The notes under the pieces: generated by a model
Told to the model about the DNA's origin: nothing
The model's database searches: none
The model's input: the letters and a program-made list of their open reading frames with translations, nothing else
Part shown: positions 56,701-64,000 of the stretch, piece by piece
How positions within the stretch are numbered: position 1 is the first letter of the stretch
Layout: every line of letters starts with the position of its first letter
Source of the DNA: Strigamia acuminata
Lineage: Eukaryota > Arthropoda > Chilopoda > Geophilomorpha > Linotaeniidae
NCBI GenBank assembly: GCA_949358305.1
Contig: OX442315.1
Span: 28,298,427 to 28,362,426 of the forward strand
Reading direction: 5' to 3'
DNA: 64,000 nt
Position numbers and translations under genes: made by a program

Positions 56701-59700
56701 TAAGCCTAATTTCTCATTTCAATTATGAAAATTAGATTATATCCCCCAAGTTCTATTTATTGCACGAGTATAATAATAAAAAGATGGAGGTTTTATATAC
56801 CCGCGTGGGTGTGGATATGAGTGCGCTTATCAGCGTCTTCTTCGTTGTCAGTTGTGCGTGACCTGAGATAAGGGGAAATTGGTGACACAAGATGGGAGAA
56901 AAAGCCTAAATGCCGTAAAGGGCAGACTAAAATGGCTGCCGAGTCAAGAGGAGGAGTTTTTGGAAGTATTAAAATTAATTTGGCAGCTCGCGAACCTTTC
57001 ACACCAGGTGCCATAAAGCGGATGCAACGATGGGAGGAAACGCTCACGATTGAGAAGACGCATAAAACACACTCTTTGTGTGATGAAGCGAGAAAGATAA
57101 AACAGGTGCGAGCGCAATTAACTTCCTCTTTGCATTGGAAATGTTTTTGCGTGAGTGAGGAAAAGGAAAAAGCGCACTTCTTGTTGTGTTCTGCGTGCGC
57201 GCGATGTGACATGACGTGCGGCTGAACATTGATTGTCACAGGTGTATGCGGATGAACAGAAGGAGGAAAAGGAGTTGACATACACATGACATGCTCAATT
57301 TCACCACGTAAACAACAAATATTATGTTGTTGTTGTTGTCGATCGGTTTGCCAAAGTACTTGAGGAAATGTGGAAAACAATTGCTATTGTAAATTTGTAT
57401 GCGTATTACATTACACAATTCTTGTTGTTTTGCACATTCGATATCCTGCAGGTGGTTTGAAAACGACACAAATGGAGTATTTGTTCATCTGTTTTGTTGT
57501 TTTCTACTCCTTTTGGTTTTTGTTTTTGATTTGAGTTATTATTTTGTTATTATAAAAAATTTATTTTTGGTTTAAACCGCTCTTTTCCTCAACTAGCTCA
57601 AGGACTGTATATGCTGTACTCGGTACGTAGGAGGGCATGTCAATTGCCTGTCAAACAATTGGCAGTTGTGATGAGGTTGTGAGAGGGGCAGGGGGTTGAG
57701 GTGTGGCCGGCAGGGTTGTTTTATTCCATCAAATTACAGGGCAGGTGAGAGCGCTCTTGCCATTCGATTGGACGTCAATTTTTGAGTGATAGCTACGTGG
57801 ACGGACGTAACAACAACATTTTATATTAGAGAAATTGTCTATATTTAGATGCCCTTGTTTAAATTTCTTCTTTATCTCCTGGTGAAATTAGTATCTTTTG
57901 TTTTTGATGGAAGTGTGATAAGTCAGTTTATACGAAGACTTTCTCGTTTTTCTTTTGTTTTTTACATTTTAATGCAATAAATTTTTTGCCGTCAATTGTG
58001 ATGTTCCAATATTTAATCACATATATTTAAGAGAGGCTTAATTTGTTACAGATGTTAAAATATCTAAATTATATGGTACAAAGACCAATCTCAAACGTTT
58101 TCTTGCTTTTAAAATACATATATAAAAGTTAACCTTGAAAATAGAAGAAATATTTTTTATTTTTCTTAAAAAAGTAACTTTTGATGTTTCAAAATGTGAA
58201 CATTTGAAGAATAATATTCATAAATAATAAGTTATTGAAAATTCAGCTAAGGCACGTATTGGACCGTTGTAGGGGTCGCTACAAAACATATCTTGCTTGT
58301 AAATTGACTTCATTTGATCACCAGGTGGCTGAGGATGATGAATTAGCAATTTTTCGTGAACGGAAAGAAGAAAAAAAAATTAACTATTCAAAAATGAAAA
58401 AAGTAAAAAAAAAAAAATGAAAAGAAAAAAATGATCATACAAATCAATTTTTGCAAGACAGCACCAGGTGTGGAGAGAGAGTGGCAACGGCGAGCAAAAA
58501 AGTCCAACCATGAAAATCGGCATTTTTATGATTAAATAAATTGAAGAAATGGCGGCCACGCCTCAATAATTTACACCTAATATATAATTGCGCTCAATGC
58601 TCCAATTGATGACATCATAAATTAAAGAAAGCAAATTGATAATGACAGAAACAATGAGACAGGTATCAACAAATTATTCGAGGTGACCTGTTTATGGAGT
58701 TAAGAACAAAGGACACATTTGCATCGTGTGAACGCAACGGAAGTGCGCTTGTCATTTCCAATCGCAAACTTAAATACGTTGTGAAAAACGGAACCGGAAC
58801 TCCAACATACTTTCTTACCTGCTGAGATGAGAGTGAGTGAAGTGAGTGACGGGTTGCTTTACTTGTGTCTTTTCTCCAGTCAAGCGAGTTCACGAGATAA
58901 TTAAATTAATTAACTTCCGTTAATTAACTTGAAAACGATAGCGGTTTCATGATGTGTAAACAACTTTTCCCCCCAACCCCTTTCTCCATCTCGAACACAC
59001 GCAACACATTTTTTATTATTAATAAGGGTTATTCTTGTCTATTGTATTTTCAAGATTGAAGTGCAATTATTTCGTAACAAAGACCACCCAAACACCGAAT
59101 AAGAAAAATTGTTGAATCTTTTTTTTTTGTTTGTTGTAACTTGTTTGGATGATGGGAAAAGTGAAAAACGTCGAATGAAGAGGTCGAAAATTGAAGACTG
59201 TTTTAACGCGACAGTGGCCACGTAAAGTCACGGCGCCCCCGCGGAGTGAAAGCTACAATTACCCCAGCGTTCAAAATGGCTACTACGCTTGGGTGAATTC
59301 TGTCAAATGTGATGTTTGCACCAGCTCATCTTGAAGTCCCCTCCCTAAAGCGGCGGGGAAGAGAGAGAGAGCGACTGCAAGAATTTTAACAGTAGCTTTC
59401 AAACTTTTTGTTATAATACACATTATCTAAAGTAGATAATTTCTAATTATTTGGGGCTTAAAAGTGACGAACAAAAGACTGAGTGATGAAATTATGCAGC
59501 GTATAATAAAACCATTATATTCGAATCGCATTTTACTAATGGTCTGGTGAAAATTAATTTCATGTGATGCTTAATACTAAATATTAATCAGTTAATAAAT
59601 AAAAAAAATTTCTAATAAATGTCTATATATTTTTTTCTTCTTCAGACTTTTCAAAGAAAATGATATTCATTCTTAATTGGACGTCTTTAAAAAGTAGCAA

Positions 59701-62700
59701 AAAAATAAAAAATAAATAAATTGTATCATTGGTGTCCACTGAACGCCCAAATTAAAAAAATTAAAATAAAAAGGTACCTAACAAGACGACCATTTTTTTT
59801 TTAAAAAATAATTTTTTTTGGAGCGACCTTGAATTGAGAAAAGAAGTAAAAAAAAAAAGTTAGTTGCACAATGCATTTGCCACAAGTGCGTTTAATTGCT
59901 ACTGATTGACAAAGATGGATGGGATTGAAGGAACAGTGCGAGCACCTGAATGACACGGAATTGGCCAATTAGTGTTGGCCCACCACCACCATCAGGGGCC
60001 TAAAAGGAGGGAGGAGAGGAGAAGAAAAGGTTTGTGCTTCTGTGACAAGGGGTCAAACATTTTGGCCTTGACATGTCAGAAGCCAAAGTTTGCAAAAGTT
60101 TTCGCCAATTTGGCAAATTTATGAGTTTGTTCAATTCTGTTTGTGTGTACATTTTTCAGTTTTCATATTTCTCGAAAGGGGGAGAATGTTTGATCGTAAT
60201 CAGCACACACCTGGTTCGCGAAGTTGGTGAAAGGCAAGCCAAGCACGAGGATTTACGTGTGCCGCCTCCCCCACATTGATGGAGCCCGTGGAATGCGGGC
60301 GGGTGGGCGCGCCTTCCTCGTTAGCAATAAGACGAATGGATGACGACGCCAGTGCTGACAAGGGACAGCAAATGGTCTTTAAGAGCATCTTTTCTATTTA
60401 CAACAAGTTGGAAAACTCAACTGCCTTTTAATTAATTCTCTTTTCAATTTACTCGAATGAGTCAACAAAAATTAGACGAGTAAATAAGAAAATCCATCCC
60501 CGCTGTGAGATCCAGACTCCATTAACGATAGAACCGTTAGTTCGACCCTCTTTGAAACGTTAATTTCGGTGCAAATAACTTTTTTAAGTATACAGTCTGT
60601 GCGACTGATGCGAGTGTACGGTTTTTCTCGTTGTCGTTCTGATCGTGTCGATATGAATAATATTAACTTGATGACGACTCATCATTCTTCTTATCTCGCT
60701 CTCTCTCGCCCATATTCCTGTGGGGGTTTCATGAGTTTGGTGCCTAAGGGAGGCTTCGTCATGGACATCTTGATAAATGACCGGAAATCGCGTTTGGGAT
60801 GTTTAATGGATGAGCGTTTTATTGGTAAGCGCGATTGATCAGTGAGCGTCGTCTCGTCGTGTCCTTTCCTTTCGTTTGCCCATCTGAATAAGGGGACGGG
60901 ACATGGGCACATGTGTGATGGGCTGATGGCGAATATTTTTCCTTAATCCTGCTGACAGGTGTGTGCAAGGTTGCCTGATTTACAGCAGAATAGCAATTCA
61001 ATCAGAGGTCAGCCGGGGTTAATGAAATATGCTGTTGGCGAAGGAAGAACCACGCCCAAGCACAAACACTCAAAATGCATCGCATTTTGCAGTGCGAAAT
61101 TGGCGTTGGTAATTTGTTAGATAATTATTTTATTTTTTTGGCTTAAATGGAAAAAAGAAAAAAGAAAAAAGAAAATTGAGGTATGAAAATGAGAGAGAGG
61201 CGAGAAGTATTTTGCTGGTGTGCTTGGTGTTTTGTTAGGTAATTACACGGCAGAGTTTGACAGGTAGGAACTATCCAATCAGCCAAATACCTGTGATTTG
61301 GTGAGGAGAACGCGTGATATTTCATTTAACTACGTATACACATTATCGCGATGCGAATGTCAAGTTTAAAACCTGTAATAAGAGCAGCCAATAAATAGGC
61401 CACAATTACAATTCGCCCGTGGATTTCTTCTTTTGAGCCGCAAAAGCAAAAGCGCACTCACTATGAGCGGCATTCGCTCGAGATTGCGCGGGATTCGTTG
61501 AATCGTTGATAGACTCCTCAGGTGAGCAGGATACAATTTCCAAATGATGGCGGCATCACCTGTGCAAGGCAAAAGGGAATTAATAGTGGTCATAACTTGC
61601 ACCATAAACATCCCCCGCCGACTGTAGTGCTGACATGCTGAGCCTCGTAAACATGAGCCAATCGCTGGGCAATTGAAGCCAGTTTAAGCCTAATTTCAGC
61701 AGGGTGTGTTGTACCGAGGCAGGCCAGGCCTAATGAAGTTGTTAGACCAACATAAATAAAGGTCAAAATTAACAAGATTACGATATGCTCATGGGAAAAG
61801 AATTTTAATGCAACGAAATGATGATGATGATGCTATTACAGCACGTATAGGGCAACAGAGGGTACGCTGGTTGTTGTCAAAGGCAAACGCCCCCATCATC
61901 AGGTAAAAGAGATGTTGTTGGCAAAACTGGTTGCTTCTATCTTTCTGCCTTTTCACATTTTCCTCCTCCATTGAATATCAATTGTGGATTTATCTCTTAG
62001 TGCGCTTGAGGTCAGTGCACACAAATTTACACATTGCTACATGACCCGTGCTGTGTTGTTCAAAAACAGCAATACAAGTAGATATAATATAAGATGGAAT
62101 TCCAATGCAATGCAATGAGATAGAATATGAAGGAAACACAATTTTTGATTCGGTGCTGAGTAGCCGACTCGCTTCGCTTGTCCCCACCCACACATTCATC
62201 ATACAAAGACAAGGAGAGTTGAGTCAATGTCACCCTCGACTAAAATTTATGTGTGAACTTGTCAACGGCACAATTTATACACCGATTAATAATTCAACAC
62301 AATAAACAATGCACATCGTTGCTAGGCGAGTCCTTTTCATTAGGTGTAACTCTTTTAAGACTTTATACATTCTCAATTATCAACAGGTTTTAAGCAACCA
62401 ACCTCAATAGAAATAAATTCATTTATTCTCAATTCATTCATTTCTAAATTATATAACTCGTTCCGTAATGTTTCAAACAATCTAAACCTTTATTCCTTTT
62501 GAAGCGGAATAATGCCAGTAATAACATACGATTAAACAAGTGTCTTATCTGCAATAAACGTTTGGTTTAGTCGACTTGCGGGAGCTAAGTTGAGTGGTGG
62601 TTACAACAGTTAAGAATCTGTGTCCACAACAGTGCATCAAGTGCGAAACAACAAGTGGTGGGAAGCCAAAAAGCTATTGAAATATTCTAACCATAAAGAC

Positions 62701-64000
62701 ACCTTGAGATGATATTCTCCCCTCTATTTTTCATGGGAAAAAAGACGACGTCATCCCCCTACCCTACACATTGCTGTTGCCCGCTCACAATGGCGACGGC
62801 AGCGCCATGTGGAGACCAATCTTTGCAGCTAAGCGATGGTATCTTGGCAATTGTATCTAGCCTAGTGCACCCAATCTGCACCGTACCATCTGTCCACCAC
62901 TCGTTTTTCAATGAATTCTTGTCGGAGGCCCCCTAATGGCAATTTGAGTAAGCCCTCAAAAATACAAAACTTGCCCTCTTTCATACTAGTGCGTTTGTAT
63001 TTTTTTAAGCTTTGGATACACTAATAACTGATGGCTTGTTGATAAGCGCGAGATGGAAATTCATTAGAAACATTTCAAAGAGCAAATGTCACTACACAAA
63101 CCGAATTTGTTCGGCTTAAAGATGCAGTTAGGAATGTGTTTATTTTTTTTCTTTTTCGAGTGGGTTGGGAAAAACATATTTTCAAATCCTCCCAGTGGGT
63201 GGACCGAGCTTTCCTCTGTAATTAAACGCCATTAGTCGTCACCTAGTGGTGAGTGTAAGAATTATAGTTGAGTGGGCGAGACTATTTTTGACAGTCCATG
63301 AATCAAAGTACAGTTGGAGGGAGTAAATACAGCAAAAGACTGCAAACTTATTACCAAAGAAGCCCACGAGGCTTTCAAAGTTACTAGTGAGAGAATAGGC
63401 ACTTTTTCTTCAGCTTTTTTTCCCTTCTTTTTTTATCTGATACGCACATTCTTTATGATGATAGGTTTTGACAGTAGCTGGTGTTAGCTTAAAAAGATAA
63501 GAAAAACAAAAAAAATAAAAATAAAAGCCTTTTGAATTAAATTTTAATATTGACATTAATGTGTTTTGGTTAGTCACGTTTTTAATCGAACCAACTGTTG
63601 CCAGGATATAAATTCAGGCGTAATCAGAAATAAAGTTTGTTTAGGTGTAAAACAACATCCATTTCAAAATTTACACTTGTTAAGTACATAAATGGACTTA
63701 ATTGCCACATTTCGCCCTTGTTATATAAATCTAAAATAGAAAGACACAAAGACTTTCAGCACCGAACAACATTTTATTGATTTACCGGTAGTCTCCATTG
63801 GATATCCATTTAAAAACAAAAATATTATAATCTATTGCTAAATTTTATAGAGAATACAAATTTTAATACTGGATTTGAACTTGATTGATAAAATAAACAG
63901 AAATTTATTTATTCCGCTACAAACTAGCTTGACGGAAGGATTGAAATGGTGATGCTGATGTTAGTGCGTAATGAGTAACACTTTTACCTGAGAATATCTT
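47731..64000. other. Downstream non-coding DNA, no gene recognised
   Basis: Sixteen kilobases of AT-rich sequence with short GC-richer patches (49540-49840, 52400-52640, 56800-57230, 60190-60330). The longest frame, 195 codons on the minus strand (56793-57380), has no domain I know and overlaps a frame on the other strand. No TIR pairs, tandem arrays or RNA genes were seen beyond short A/T and ATG microsatellites. It may be a gene desert holding distal GATA enhancers, or exons too short or diverged to see by eye. Confidence 0.5.

Noticed and set aside
56793-57380. 195-codon open frame on the minus strand
   Set aside because: It has no recognisable domain, is overlapped by a 97-codon frame on the other strand, and has a composition unlike a conserved protein. 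A lineage-specific gene cannot be fully excluded.

Overview
This is animal (bilaterian) nuclear DNA. It contains one gene I can recognise with certainty: a GATA1/2/3-class (GATA-2/GATA-3-like) zinc-finger transcription factor on the + strand. It has five coding exons between 25517 and 46979, and joining them gives a 485-residue protein. The class is shown by both GATA zinc fingers, an N-terminal PDEVDVFF patch, an FPPTPPKD block and an SMVxAM-like C-terminus. Intron phases are 1, 1, 0, 0, and the two finger exons are 146 and 126 nt, which matches my recollection of vertebrate GATA2/3 genes. The slow-evolving protein, AT-rich multi-kilobase introns, long homopolymer tracts and lack of vertebrate-type SINEs or LINEs suggest a marine invertebrate (a non-vertebrate deuterostome or a lophotrochozoan). 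I cannot name the species.

Layout: 1-25464 is upstream non-coding DNA. It holds several candidate promoter or noncoding-first-exon regions: a TATA box at 2113 with a splice donor at 2740, a CpG-rich block at 9300-9619 ending in a donor, and a proximal CCAAT/CpG-rich block at 24890-25460. It also holds clusters of GATA sites (8441-8467, 12058-12116), NRF1-like palindromes (8190-8405) and a triple nuclear-receptor half-site array (23724-23743). Mobile and repeat DNA here includes a 400-bp foldback MITE (14721-15120), a possible second small MITE (19928-20124), a 31-bp-unit minisatellite (20263-20730) and a coding-like relic (about 21242-21614). Coding exons then alternate with introns of 2.6, 1.25, 5.8 and 10.3 kb. 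Intron 3 has a pre-miRNA-like hairpin (30458-30541), and intron 4 has two CpG-rich islands (36670-37230 and 39700-39960) and an E-box cluster (43201-43263). The 3' UTR has two candidate poly(A) signals (47181, 47709). From about 47720 to 64000 I see no recognisable gene.

Functionally, the window looks like a developmental transcription-factor locus in a gene-poor regulatory neighbourhood. A single DNA-binding regulator is surrounded by many candidate cis-regulatory patches, some with GATA motifs that would allow autoregulation. No prokaryotic-type system, CRISPR array, rRNA or convincing tRNA was found. The many other open reading frames are short, often start at GTG or TTG, run through GC-rich or low-complexity DNA and resemble no family I know.
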